Assembly: GCA_020436025.1 (NCBI GenBank)
Contig: JAGQYP010000010.1
Span: 1 to 64,000 of the forward strand
Direction: 5' to 3'
Origin: Crocinitomicaceae bacterium
GTDB lineage: Bacteria > Bacteroidota > Bacteroidia > Flavobacteriales_D > Crocinitomicaceae
DNA: 64,000 bases
In this document: positions 38,521-46,844 of the stretch, piece after piece
How positions within the stretch are numbered: position 1 is the stretch's first letter
How the letters are laid out: each line of letters opens with the position of its first letter
The notes under the pieces: generated by a model
What the model was told of the DNA's origin: nothing
Seen by the model: only the letters and a program-made list of their open reading frames with translations
Database searches by the model: none
Translations under genes and position numbers: made by a program

Positions 38521-38997
38521 TTACGGGAATTTAGCTAGAACTCCATCGATCAAACTTACCAATTCCTGATCTGTACTTTGGTTCTTTTTATATTCTAACA
38601 GAATTTTCTTGTCTTCCTCTGTGTTTTCACTGTATTTTAAGAATTTCGGAGCATTTTTCTGTACAGCATAGCGCACAAGTCGCAAATCTGCATTCATCGG
38701 ATATTTTTCAATGGCAAGATCTAATTTAGTTCTTCCTGTTTTGAAGTTTTCCATTTTTTTGTGCACCCAAAACACGTATTTGGCATTCATGATATAGTAC
38801 AAACATTTGTAAGCATAGATCGTGGGATTATCAATGTTTGTAGACTTCGTTAATTCCCAAAGTTCGGAATTGTATTTTTCGTCGTAATGTACTTTTGTGA
38901 ACAAGGAACGGATTTTCTTTTGATAGAGGCTTTGACCTTGGGCTGAAAATCCAATCAAGAGTAAAAATGCAAATAATAAAACGCGCATGACTTTCAA
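38521..38997 (-). CDS. Secreted helical protein of unknown function
   Basis: A 158-residue exported protein (signal peptide about 1-22, ending SAQGQ; an alternative ATG is three codons in). The mature part is helical, with aromatic-rich segments (TIYAYKCLYYIMNAKYVFWVHKK) suggestive of TPR-like packing. No family is recognised. Its stop is two bases before the start of the CruF-like gene, so translational coupling is likely, and it is probably the first gene of that unit. Confidence 0.62.
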   Translation of the reverse strand: MKVMRVLLFAFLLLIGFSAQGQSLYQKKIRSLFTKVHYDEKYNSELWELTKSTNIDNPTIYAYKCLYYIMNAKYVFWVHKKMENFKTGRTKLDLAIEKYPMNADLRLVRYAVQKNAPKFLKYSENTEEDKKILLEYKKNQSTDQELVSLIDGVLAKFP

Positions 38998-39057
38998 TTT
39001 TTAAGTTAGTTTACCACTCTAACAAGAAAGTCATGGAATTGTTTATAGAGTTTGAAT

Positions 39058-41706
39058 TTAAATGATTTCTTTTTCTTTGCAATAATTGATCAATTCTGTG
39101 GTATTGTAGGTGTTTGTTTTGGAAAGTAATCTTCTTCTATAAGTATCTACTGTGTGTACACTGATATTCATTTTGTCTGCAATCAGTTTGCTTGGCAGGC
39201 CTTCCAATAAAAATTCCAGTACTTCCAATTCTCGATTGGTGAAATTATTTCTTTCCTTCCCGTTAATCTTTACTCCAATTACACAGATGTCGTCTACTTG
39301 TTCCAGTTCTCCTTTCCAGGATTCAAATTTTTGATCTATTAGTTCTCTTTGTTCGCTCATGTCCTTGTCAAAGTTCTCCAAAAGGATTTCTCTGAACTGC
39401 TGGTATTTGAACTTCTTGCCTCTTTTTCCACCAAACTGATCTGCCAATCCATCCGAAAAAACAAAAATTCCATCGCCAGGTTGCAGATGAATCGTGTTTG
39501 ATTTGAATTCTTCATTGCTGTCGTTCAGACCAATATGTTTTTTAACTCCTTTAATTTCGTGAAGAAATCTATTCGGAACATGCTCTAGCGAGTAAGAATG
39601 GAAATCTGATTCTGTATTCAATTTTTCGTTTGGAGAAATGATCCAAAGTGGATTGTTTGCCCCAGTAAAGTAGAGGATTTTTCTTCCTATGTCTAATCCA
39701 CAAAGGGCGATATCCATGCCATCCAATACTTTGTGGTCACTTTTTTGAAAGCTTTCTACCACCAGCTCTGAAACTTTATTCAGTATTTCACCAACATCGG
39801 ATAATTGGTATTCATTTACCGCTCGATTCAGAGCACCCGCGCAAATAACACTAACCATAGCACCCGGAACACCATGACCCGTGCAATCAGCGGCGGCAAA
39901 AAAGGTAATGCAACTTTGTTTGTCGTCCACCTTAAAATTTGCCGTTTCCATCCAGTAGAAATCTCCAGAAACAATTTCTTTAGGCTTATAAAGGATGAAA
40001 CTATTGGTAAGCCATTCTTTCACTAATTTTTGAGGGGGTAAAACCGCTTCCTGCAATCGTTTTGCATATTTGATGGAATCCATTATATCTCGGTTTCTCT
40101 CTTCCAGTTGAATCCGGTTTTCTTCAGCAATCAAATAGTTTTCATGCGCTTTGTCTCGCTCAATTGAAATCTCTTCTTTTTGGTTCAGAATTACTTCTTT
40201 ATCTCTTTGTTTTTGACGATTGTTTCTAAATAATAACAAGATGACCACCAAAGCAAAAAGTCCAGCCCCCGAGAGGTAAAAAATCTGGTTTCTCGACTTA
40301 CTAATTTCCAGGTCTTTTTCAAGCATTTCTTTGTCAGATTGTTCTTGAAGAAGTGAGGCATTCAAGCTATCTTTTTCTTTTTGTAGAAGTAATTGCTTTT
40401 GGTATTCTTTTCTAAGAATTTGCTGCTGATTTTTTGTATTCTGAGTGCGGTCAATGAGTTCGTGATAGCGCAAAAGATGTTTCAATGCATTCTTAGCGTC
40501 ACCCCTTTTATCATAGATCTTGAACAAAATTTCATTGGCTGTAGATTCATCTTCTCGATTTTCTGATTGAATAGCAAGAGCCAAAGACTTATTGCCATAT
40601 TTTAGAGCTTGTTCAATTTGATTGATTCGCATATAATACACTGCTGTTTGGGCATAGGCATCCGTCATGATAGCCGGATAATCGTAATAGGCTGAGTCGT
40701 TCAGAACTAGATTTAAATAATAGATGCTACTGTCTAATTGATCCGTATGATCCATAAGCAAAGCATATTCCGTCACAGCCTCTCCAAAATTCAAATAATT
40801 TCCAATCTTTTTAGAAATCGCCATGGATTTTCGATTCAATTCAATGGCCTCTTCAGTTCTACCGGAAGCATTTAAAAAGACGGATTTATTCAGATAAGCC
40901 GCAGAAATTCCAATATCATCACCAACTTCTTCTCTAATCGCAATACATCTGTCAATAAGCTCCAAGCATTTTACCGTATCGCCCATTTCAGCCAATACAT
41001 TTGCGAGGTTGTTCAAAGTTGTGGATAGATCATTTTTATATCGAGGATATTTTTCCTGAATTTCTCTGGCTTTGTTGTAGTACTCGTAGGCCTTTAGAAT
41101 ATCACCTTTCTGATCGTAGACGTAACCAATATTGTTGTATTGAACCCCGTATTCCACCTCGTTTCCGCGTTCCCAATTCAGTGCTTCCTTAAAATAGTAA
41201 AGCGCTGAATCCAAATTACCCTCTTCCTTGTAGGTGAATCCAATATTATTGATACAGACAGAAACATCATGGGTTTTATCTAATTTCTTATAAATTTTGA
41301 GCGCTTTTTCATATAAAACCCTGGAATCGTTATAATTACCAATAATGTCAGTATAAAATCCTTTGTTGAGATAACAGTGTCCTAAATAAAACTCCAGCTC
41401 TTTTTTACGTTCAGGGTCTGTTTCTTTTTTCATTTCGGTTTGAACCAGATTGAACATATAATCACTGTAATCCACCCAATAACGCTCATCAAAAAGCTGA
41501 TCGATCATTTCGGATATATGGCGAATTTTCTCAATGGGATCCTTGGCTTTGTGATAGGCCTTTAGGGATTCGCGTACAACCATTCTGTCATTGTCAGACA
41601 TGGTATTCGTGTCTACTTCTTTATCCAAAAGAAAATAGGATTTCCCCTGTCCGAAACAGTTTAGAGTGAGCAGTATTCCAATAAAGATTCTAAAAATATT
41701 TTGCAT
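39058..41706 (-). CDS. TPR - transmembrane - PP2C phosphatase - LuxR HTH fusion protein
   Basis: An 882-residue signalling protein. After a signal peptide (1-19) come about eight TPR units (about 100-430; INNIGFTYKEEGNLDSALYYF, YNNIGYVYDQKGDILKAYEYY). A coiled coil, a membrane segment (about 474-494) and a second coiled coil follow. A SpoIIE-type PP2C domain (about 540-810) has SGDFYW, AADCTGHGVPGAMVS, SDGLADQFGG and DDICVIG. The last ~65 residues form a LuxR-type HTH (FTNRELEVLEFLLEGLPSKL, then a recognition helix in ISVHTVDTYRRRLL). A phosphatase and a DNA-binding domain on one membrane-anchored chain is unusual. It is co-directional with the 41720 gene, 13 bp away. Confidence 0.87.
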   Translation of the reverse strand: MQNIFRIFIGILLTLNCFGQGKSYFLLDKEVDTNTMSDNDRMVVRESLKAYHKAKDPIEKIRHISEMIDQLFDERYWVDYSDYMFNLVQTEMKKETDPERKKELEFYLGHCYLNKGFYTDIIGNYNDSRVLYEKALKIYKKLDKTHDVSVCINNIGFTYKEEGNLDSALYYFKEALNWERGNEVEYGVQYNNIGYVYDQKGDILKAYEYYNKAREIQEKYPRYKNDLSTTLNNLANVLAEMGDTVKCLELIDRCIAIREEVGDDIGISAAYLNKSVFLNASGRTEEAIELNRKSMAISKKIGNYLNFGEAVTEYALLMDHTDQLDSSIYYLNLVLNDSAYYDYPAIMTDAYAQTAVYYMRINQIEQALKYGNKSLALAIQSENREDESTANEILFKIYDKRGDAKNALKHLLRYHELIDRTQNTKNQQQILRKEYQKQLLLQKEKDSLNASLLQEQSDKEMLEKDLEISKSRNQIFYLSGAGLFALVVILLLFRNNRQKQRDKEVILNQKEEISIERDKAHENYLIAEENRIQLEERNRDIMDSIKYAKRLQEAVLPPQKLVKEWLTNSFILYKPKEIVSGDFYWMETANFKVDDKQSCITFFAAADCTGHGVPGAMVSVICAGALNRAVNEYQLSDVGEILNKVSELVVESFQKSDHKVLDGMDIALCGLDIGRKILYFTGANNPLWIISPNEKLNTESDFHSYSLEHVPNRFLHEIKGVKKHIGLNDSNEEFKSNTIHLQPGDGIFVFSDGLADQFGGKRGKKFKYQQFREILLENFDKDMSEQRELIDQKFESWKGELEQVDDICVIGVKINGKERNNFTNRELEVLEFLLEGLPSKLIADKMNISVHTVDTYRRRLLSKTNTYNTTELINYCKEKEII

Positions 41707-41719
41707 TCAATCAACTTTG

Positions 41720-42325
41720 CTATTTGCAGTATTCTTTGTACAAATCCATGTATTCGAAAATCGAAGTTTGTGCACTGGCTTTCATGTCTTGAACCAAAGC
41801 TTTATTGATTCTTACATCGTTGCACACTTTCCAGCAATCGCACCAATCTTTGTCAAAATCGCTCTGCGCCTTAATCAAAGCATGAATAATATGGCCTGTA
41901 TAGGAGTTTTTAAGTTTGTTTTTAGCGATTTCGGCAATTTTAAGGGCTTCATCCACTTTGAAATAGTCATCCATTACTTTGATGTAGGCCAGACAAATCA
42001 AGTCATCCCCTTTGAGTTTTTTTAGATAATTAGATTCCTTTACTTTCTTCATTCTTACCAAATATTCCAGAGCAAAGGAAAAGTTATTTTTTCCATTTGA
42101 ATCCCAGCTCAAAGCATTGATCACGGCTATTCGTGCACCTAATTCATTGTCCTTATTGAATATGAAGTTGCAGTATTCATCTGTCAAGTTTCCATCCGAC
42201 TCCAAAGCTTTACTTACGATGGCTTCATCTTTATAGGATTGAGCAATATCTGTGCTTGTTATGGGAGAGTCTGCATGAGTAAAAGAAGATAAAAAGCATA
42301 CGATAGTCAGAAGTAAAATTCTCAT
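41720..42325 (-). CDS. Secreted helical repeat protein of unknown function
   Basis: A 201-residue exported protein (signal peptide 1-18, ending THA). The mature part is helical with TPR-like spacing (ISVINALSW-like and LAYIKVMDDYFKVDEALKIAE segments) and a cysteine-rich patch WCDCWKVC near residue 163. No catalytic motif is seen and the family is not recognised. It has the best promoter of this region (42350-42383) and ends 13 bases before the PP2C-LuxR gene, so it may supply an envelope partner for that protein's periplasmic TPRs. Confidence 0.62.
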   Translation of the reverse strand: MRILLLTIVCFLSSFTHADSPITSTDIAQSYKDEAIVSKALESDGNLTDEYCNFIFNKDNELGARIAVINALSWDSNGKNNFSFALEYLVRMKKVKESNYLKKLKGDDLICLAYIKVMDDYFKVDEALKIAEIAKNKLKNSYTGHIIHALIKAQSDFDKDWCDCWKVCNDVRINKALVQDMKASAQTSIFEYMDLYKEYCK

Positions 42326-42349
42326 AGTTCACTGTTTTAGCTGTTGATC

Positions 42350-42383
42350 CAAAAATAAGGAAATAAAAAAAACGGGAGTCAAA
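42350..42383 (-). promoter_or_regulatory. Promoter of the 42325-39058 unit
   Basis: Minus-strand TTTG (42383-42380), a 22-bp spacer and TATTTTTG (42357-42350), 24 bases before the ATG; both boxes match the Bacteroidota consensus. Confidence 0.65.
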
Positions 42384-42401
42384 AAGTTTTAAATTCCCAC
42401 C

Positions 42402-42451
42402 TAGTGCGCTTGTGCAACGCGCACTTCACTTCCTGGCGTTTCTAACGCCAA
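42402..42451. repeat. Left copy of a 50-bp two-hairpin direct repeat
   Basis: It matches 43110-43159 at 47 of 50 positions; the last 39 bases (42413-42451) are identical. It contains GTGCGC / GCGCAC (6-bp stem, 9-base loop) and TGGCGTT / AACGCCA (7-bp stem, 3-base loop). It is GC-rich against its surroundings and REP/REPIN-like. Confidence 0.95.
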
Positions 42452-42545
42452 AAAAAGCAATCTGGGATACTATCTCCTCCAAAAACAAGAATTCAAGGCA
42501 TTAAAGAAGCTTATTGGAAAACTTAAAATTTCGCTTGAAAACCCG

Positions 42546-42553
42546 TATATTTG
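42546..42553 (+). promoter_or_regulatory. Putative -7 box of the toxin-antitoxin pair
   Basis: TATATTTG, exact TAnnTTTG, 15 bases before the antitoxin ATG. Confidence 0.5.
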
Positions 42554-42568
42554 TTAAAACCACAAATC

Positions 42569-42781
42569 ATGATCAGAACATTTTTAATCGACGATTCAAC
42601 AGAGAAAAGCAAGGAGCTTTTGGAATATCTTTCTACCCTTGATTTTGTCCAGGAAGAAATAAACTCCTATACGCTTACCGATGATCAAATTTCAATAGTT
42701 GAAGAAAGAAGGATGAACCGCCAGAGTGGAAAGTCAAAATCAAAATCCTGGGAAGAGGTCAAAAAAGACCTAGGATCCTAG
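42569..42781 (+). CDS. Probable antitoxin of a ParE-type module
   Basis: A 70-residue protein that starts MIRTFLIDDSTEKSKELLEYL and ends in a basic/amphipathic stretch with KSKSWEEVKKDLGS. Small size, a helical C-terminus (DDQISIVEERRMNRQ) and position 31 bp before a ParE-like toxin identify it as an antitoxin. No ribbon-helix-helix fold is obvious, and it resembles the short Bacteroidota antitoxins of the addiction-module-component type. ATG 42569 is taken; a TTG six codons upstream is inside the -7 box and unlikely. It probably binds the toxin and the promoter just upstream. Confidence 0.75.
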   Translation: MIRTFLIDDSTEKSKELLEYLSTLDFVQEEINSYTLTDDQISIVEERRMNRQSGKSKSKSWEEVKKDLGS

Positions 42782-42812
42782 TCTAGAATTTCTTTTCCAC
42801 TAAATCACCAAA

Positions 42813-43106
42813 ATGCCACCACCCCTTCAAATTCAAATCGAGGAAATCGCAATTAAAGAAATTCAGGATGCTTTTGAATGGTATGAAATGCAATCCAAGG
42901 GTTTAGGAAATAAATTTCGAATTGCTTTACAAGATTCCTTTGATCAAATTCAAAAGTCTCCAAATGGATTCAAAAAATATAGGTTTCACAGACAATGTCC
43001 AATGAAAGACTTTCCTTATGTCATCTTGTACGAAATTTCAGGTGATACTTTATTTGTCGATGCCGTATTTCACACTAAGCGCGATCCAAAATACAAGAAA
43101 AGATAG
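42813..43106 (+). CDS. RelE/ParE family toxin
   Basis: A 97-residue basic protein of the RelE/ParE superfamily. The opening helices (IEEIAIKEIQDAFEWYEMQSKGLGNKF) and the terminal beta strands with RFHRQCPMKDFPYVILYEI and VDAVFHTKRDPKYKKR match ParE-type toxins; the final RDPK motif is characteristic of this subgroup. ParE members inhibit gyrase, whereas RelE members cleave mRNA; the target is not decided by sequence alone. It is paired with the preceding antitoxin, with 31 bp between them. The pair lies inside two 50-bp direct repeats. Confidence 0.85.
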   Translation: MPPPLQIQIEEIAIKEIQDAFEWYEMQSKGLGNKFRIALQDSFDQIQKSPNGFKKYRFHRQCPMKDFPYVILYEISGDTLFVDAVFHTKRDPKYKKR

Positions 43107-43109
43107 AGA

Positions 43110-43159
43110 TAGCGCGCCTTTGCAACGCGCACTTCACTTCCTGGCGTTTCTAACGCCAA
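43110..43159. repeat. Right copy of the 50-bp two-hairpin direct repeat
   Basis: The three differences from the left copy all lie in its first 11 bases and weaken the first stem (GCGCGC versus GTGCGC). The second stem, TGGCGTT / AACGCCA (43142-43158), is intact. The repeat ends at the base adjoining the alaS stop codon. Confidence 0.95.
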
Positions 43160-45775
43160 CTAAAATAAAGTCTTCGCTTCCTCAATCGCAGGTTGCAATC
43201 CAGCGGCATTCTTTCCACCAGCTGTAGCAAAGAACTTCTGACCTCCGCCTCCACCTTGGATATGTTTTCCAGCTAGGTCTCTTACAATCTTTCCTGCATC
43301 CAAATCTTTATTGGCAACCAAATCATCGGTGATGGCAATGCTCAGAACTGCTTTACCTTCCTCTTCGGTTCCTATGATGGCAAACAAATTGTCTTTTTCT
43401 GCTTTTAATTGGAAAAGGATATTCTTCACTGAACCGGCATCCAAATCCGTTTTTATTCCAAGGAAATTCACTCCGTTTACCTCCACAATCTTATCAGCCA
43501 AATCCTTCTTGAAAGAACCTGCTTTTTCTGCTTTTAATTTTTCAATTTCTTTAGCAAGCGCATTGTTTTTGTCGAGCAATTCCTGAACTGATTTCACCAC
43601 ATCTTTAGGATTCTTCAATAATTCAGCAACTTCGGTTTTAATGTTTTCGGCTTCTTCAAAATAAGCAATGGCTTTTTCTGAAGTGATGGCTTCGATCCTT
43701 CTAATTCCTGCAGCGATGGCGGATTCAGATTTGATCTTGAATAATCGAATTTCTGCAGTATTTTGAACGTGAATTCCTCCACACAATTCTCTAGAATCCC
43801 CAAACTGAATCATTCGAACCGTGTCGCCGTATTTTTCTCCGAACAAAGCCATGGCGCCTTTTGCTTTTGCTTCTTCTATGGCAATTTGTCTGTACTCATT
43901 TAATCCAATCGCCTCTTCGATCATGGAATTGACCATGGACTCCACTTTTTCAATTTCTTCCTCTTCCATTTTTGAGAAATGAGAGAAGTCGAAACGTAAA
44001 TATTCTGAGTTCACCAAGGATCCTTTTTGCTCCACATGTTCACCCAAAATTGTTCTCAAAGCATGGTGCAATAAGTGAGTGGCTGAGTGATTTCTAGCCG
44101 TTAACTTTCGTTTATCTGAATTCACAACCGCATGGAATTCTGCATTTAGATCTGTGGGTAATTTTTCAGCAAAATGGACGATGAGGTTGTTTTCTCTTTT
44201 GGTGTCAAAAATGAAAGTTTTCTCTCCGCCTTTTTCAATGTATCCTGAGTCGCCAACCTGACCTCCTCCTTCAGCATAGAAAGGGGTTTTATCGAAAACC
44301 ATTTGGAAAAATTCTTTGTTTTTCTGCTTGACTTTTCTGTAACGAACAATTTTGATTTGCTCTTCAGAATGGTCATAACCTGTAAAAACTTCTTCTTGAG
44401 TGGAAATAAGTTCAGTCCAATCTCCTGATTCAATGGAAGTCGCTTTTCTGGATCTTTCTTTCTGCTTTTGCAATTCAGTTTCAAATCCTTTTTCATCCAC
44501 AGAAAGTCCGTTTTCCCGAGCAATTAAGGAAGTTAGATCCACAGGGAAACCAAATGTATCATACAATTCGAAAACTTTCTCTCCTGAAAGGACAGACGAA
44601 CCCTCTTTTTTCGTGTTTTCAATCAAGTCATTGATCAATTTCAAACCTTGTTCCAGAGTTCTAAAGAAAGACAATTCCTCTTCTAAAATAACTTTGGTGA
44701 TGATGTCTTGTTGCGTTTTCAATTCGGTAAAAGTTCCACTCATCATCTCCACCAAAGTTGGTACCAATTGATTGATGAAAGGTTCTTTTAATTCCAAAGT
44801 TTGATATCCGTATCGAATTGCTCTTCTCAAAATTCTTCTGATCACATAACCTGCACCAGTATTGGATGGTAATTGTCCGTCAGTAATTGAAAAAGCGATC
44901 GCTCTGATATGATCTGCAATTACTCTAAATGCGATATCTGTTTTTTCCTGCTGACCGTATTTTTTACCCGAAATCTTTTCCAATTCCTTGATCAAAGCCT
45001 GGAAAATATCTGTATCGTAGTTGGAAGTTACCCCTTGGATCACCATGGCCAATCTTTCCAATCCCATTCCAGTGTCTACGTGTTTTTCAGGAAGCAACTC
45101 CAAAGATCCATCCGCCTTTCTATTGAATTGCATGAAAACCAGGTTCCAGATTTCAATGACTTGAGGATGATCTTGGTTGACCATATCTCGACCTGGAATT
45201 TTATCGATTTCTGATTGTGAACGAATATCCATGTGGATTTCAGAACAAGGTCCGCAAGGTCCCGTATCACCCATTTCCCAGAAATTGTCTTTTTTATCGC
45301 ATTTCAGAATTCTTGATTCCGGCACGTGTTTTTTCCAAAAATCAATAGACTCCTGATCTACAGGTACACCGTCCTTGTCATCTCCTTCAAAAACTGTGAT
45401 GTACAATCTTTCTTTGTCTAAACCGTAAACATTGGTCAGTAAATCCCATGCCCAGTCAATAGCTTCTTCTTTGAAATAGTCTCCAAAAGACCAGTTCCCA
45501 AGCATCTCAAACATGGTATGGTGGTAAGTGTCCACTCCAACTTCTTCTAAGTCGTTATGTTTTCCAGATACACGCAAACATTTCTGAGTATCCGCAATCC
45601 TTTTCTCTTTGGCTTCTGTATTTCCAAGGAAGTATTCCTTAAACTGATTCATACCGGCATTGGTAAACATCAGTGTAGGGTCATTTTTGATCACCATGGG
45701 CGCGGAGTCCACTATTTGGTGCCCTTTCGATTTGAAATATTCTAAATATTTTCGTCTTATTTCCTCAGTTTTCAT
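43160..45775 (-). CDS. alaS: Alanyl-tRNA synthetase
   Basis: An 871-residue class II synthetase that charges tRNA-Ala and edits Ser/Gly mischarging. The catalytic domain has RKYLEYFKSKGHQIVDSAP (motif 1), FTNAGMNQFKEYFLG and GMGLERLAMV (motif 3). The editing domain has the zinc-type HSATHLLHHAL and CGGIHVQNT (HxxxH and CxxxH). The C-Ala domain ends in the glycine-rich HIQGGGGGQKFFATAGGK. Length is normal. The stop codon TAG is immediately downstream of a hairpin-bearing repeat, which could act as its 3' end. Its promoter is intertwined with that of the divergent M23 gene. Confidence 0.97.
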   Translation of the reverse strand: MKTEEIRRKYLEYFKSKGHQIVDSAPMVIKNDPTLMFTNAGMNQFKEYFLGNTEAKEKRIADTQKCLRVSGKHNDLEEVGVDTYHHTMFEMLGNWSFGDYFKEEAIDWAWDLLTNVYGLDKERLYITVFEGDDKDGVPVDQESIDFWKKHVPESRILKCDKKDNFWEMGDTGPCGPCSEIHMDIRSQSEIDKIPGRDMVNQDHPQVIEIWNLVFMQFNRKADGSLELLPEKHVDTGMGLERLAMVIQGVTSNYDTDIFQALIKELEKISGKKYGQQEKTDIAFRVIADHIRAIAFSITDGQLPSNTGAGYVIRRILRRAIRYGYQTLELKEPFINQLVPTLVEMMSGTFTELKTQQDIITKVILEEELSFFRTLEQGLKLINDLIENTKKEGSSVLSGEKVFELYDTFGFPVDLTSLIARENGLSVDEKGFETELQKQKERSRKATSIESGDWTELISTQEEVFTGYDHSEEQIKIVRYRKVKQKNKEFFQMVFDKTPFYAEGGGQVGDSGYIEKGGEKTFIFDTKRENNLIVHFAEKLPTDLNAEFHAVVNSDKRKLTARNHSATHLLHHALRTILGEHVEQKGSLVNSEYLRFDFSHFSKMEEEEIEKVESMVNSMIEEAIGLNEYRQIAIEEAKAKGAMALFGEKYGDTVRMIQFGDSRELCGGIHVQNTAEIRLFKIKSESAIAAGIRRIEAITSEKAIAYFEEAENIKTEVAELLKNPKDVVKSVQELLDKNNALAKEIEKLKAEKAGSFKKDLADKIVEVNGVNFLGIKTDLDAGSVKNILFQLKAEKDNLFAIIGTEEEGKAVLSIAITDDLVANKDLDAGKIVRDLAGKHIQGGGGGQKFFATAGGKNAAGLQPAIEEAKTLF

Positions 45776-45819
45776 ACAGTTACGAACTATCTGCTATTTG
45801 TTAATACGTGTTAAAGGAA

Positions 45820-45849
45820 TTGCAAAAATAGATTAATTCGGTAAATTTG
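45820..45849 (+). promoter_or_regulatory. Promoter of the M23-CapA unit
   Basis: TTG (45820-45822), a 19-bp spacer and TAAATTTG (45842-45849), 26 bases before ATG 45876: a very good match to the Bacteroidota consensus. Confidence 0.7.
45823..45830 (-). promoter_or_regulatory. Putative -7 box of alaS
   Basis: TATTTTTG on the minus strand, 47 bases before the alaS ATG. It lies inside the spacer of the divergent M23 promoter, so the two polymerases would compete for the same DNA. Confidence 0.5.
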
Positions 45850-45875
45850 CACCTGTAAACGAAGAAATCGTTGGT

Positions 45876-46844
45876 ATGAAACAGAAATACAAATACAATC
45901 CCAAAACCCTTTCTTACGAGAAGGTGGAGGTTAGTTGGCAAGAGCGATTGGTGAAGGTGGCGCTGTTTGTAGGACCAACTCTATTGACTTCTGTTGTATT
46001 GGCTTTTTTAATTGCTCCTTTCTTTAAATCGATGTCGAAGTCGGAAATGGAAAGAGAAAACGACAAATTGAAAGCTGTAAATGCCCAAATGCGTGAAGAT
46101 GTAGAATTGATGTCTCAAGTTTTGAAAGATATTGAAACAAGAGATGAAGGAATCTATCGAGTAGTATTTAACGCAGAGAAATTTCCTACTGAAATGCGTG
46201 AATTGGGAACAGGAGGTTCTGAGAAATACAAAGATTTAGATGGGTATGAAGCTTCTGAAATCATGAAGGAAACAGCCTTGAAGATCGACATGGTTAAGAA
46301 GAAATTGTATGCCCAATCACTTTCTTTTGATGAGTTGGTAAAACTTGCAAAAGAAAAAGAGAAAATGTTGGCTTCTCTTCCTGCGATTCAGCCTGTAAAC
46401 AACAAAGATTTGCATAGAATGGCTTCTGGTTATGGTTGGAGAATTGATCCTATCTACAAAACTCAAAGAATGCACTGGGGAATGGATTTCACTGCAGACA
46501 AAGGTACGGATGTGTATGCTACAGGAAATGGAGTAGTAGAAGCATGCGAAGAAAAAGCCTGGGGATATGGGAAGTCTGTCATCATCAATCATGGTTTTGG
46601 GTACAAGACAAGATATGCGCACTTGAGTAAATTCAATGTGAAACCAGGTCAGAGAGTGAAAAGAGGTGACTTGATCGGATTTGTAGGTTCGACAGGAAAG
46701 TCTACTGCCAATCACTTGCATTATGAAGTTGAGAAAAATGGACAGAAAGTGAATCCGGTACATTATTACCATTCGGATCTTTCTCCTGAGGATTATGAGA
46801 AATTGATTCAGATGTCCAATCAAACCAATCAATCGTTTGACTAA
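45876..46844 (+). CDS. Membrane-anchored M23 peptidoglycan peptidase
   Basis: A 322-residue LytM-type endopeptidase. A single membrane segment (about 28-50) and a coiled coil (about 55-90) precede the catalytic domain (about 190-300). Zinc motifs are complete: HWGMD (HxxxD), then HLHYEV (HxH) near residue 287. Such membrane-tethered enzymes cleave peptide cross-links or act with division and elongation machinery. The stop overlaps the CapA-like gene by one base (TAATG), indicating a shared transcript. The N-terminal PKTLSYEKVEVSWQERL cytoplasmic tail is typical of Bacteroidota M23 proteins. Confidence 0.92.
   Translation: MKQKYKYNPKTLSYEKVEVSWQERLVKVALFVGPTLLTSVVLAFLIAPFFKSMSKSEMERENDKLKAVNAQMREDVELMSQVLKDIETRDEGIYRVVFNAEKFPTEMRELGTGGSEKYKDLDGYEASEIMKETALKIDMVKKKLYAQSLSFDELVKLAKEKEKMLASLPAIQPVNNKDLHRMASGYGWRIDPIYKTQRMHWGMDFTADKGTDVYATGNGVVEACEEKAWGYGKSVIINHGFGYKTRYAHLSKFNVKPGQRVKRGDLIGFVGSTGKSTANHLHYEVEKNGQKVNPVHYYHSDLSPEDYEKLIQMSNQTNQSFD

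Noticed and set aside
42402-43159. Insertion sequence with terminal repeats
   Set aside because: The repeats are direct, not inverted, and no transposase lies between them.
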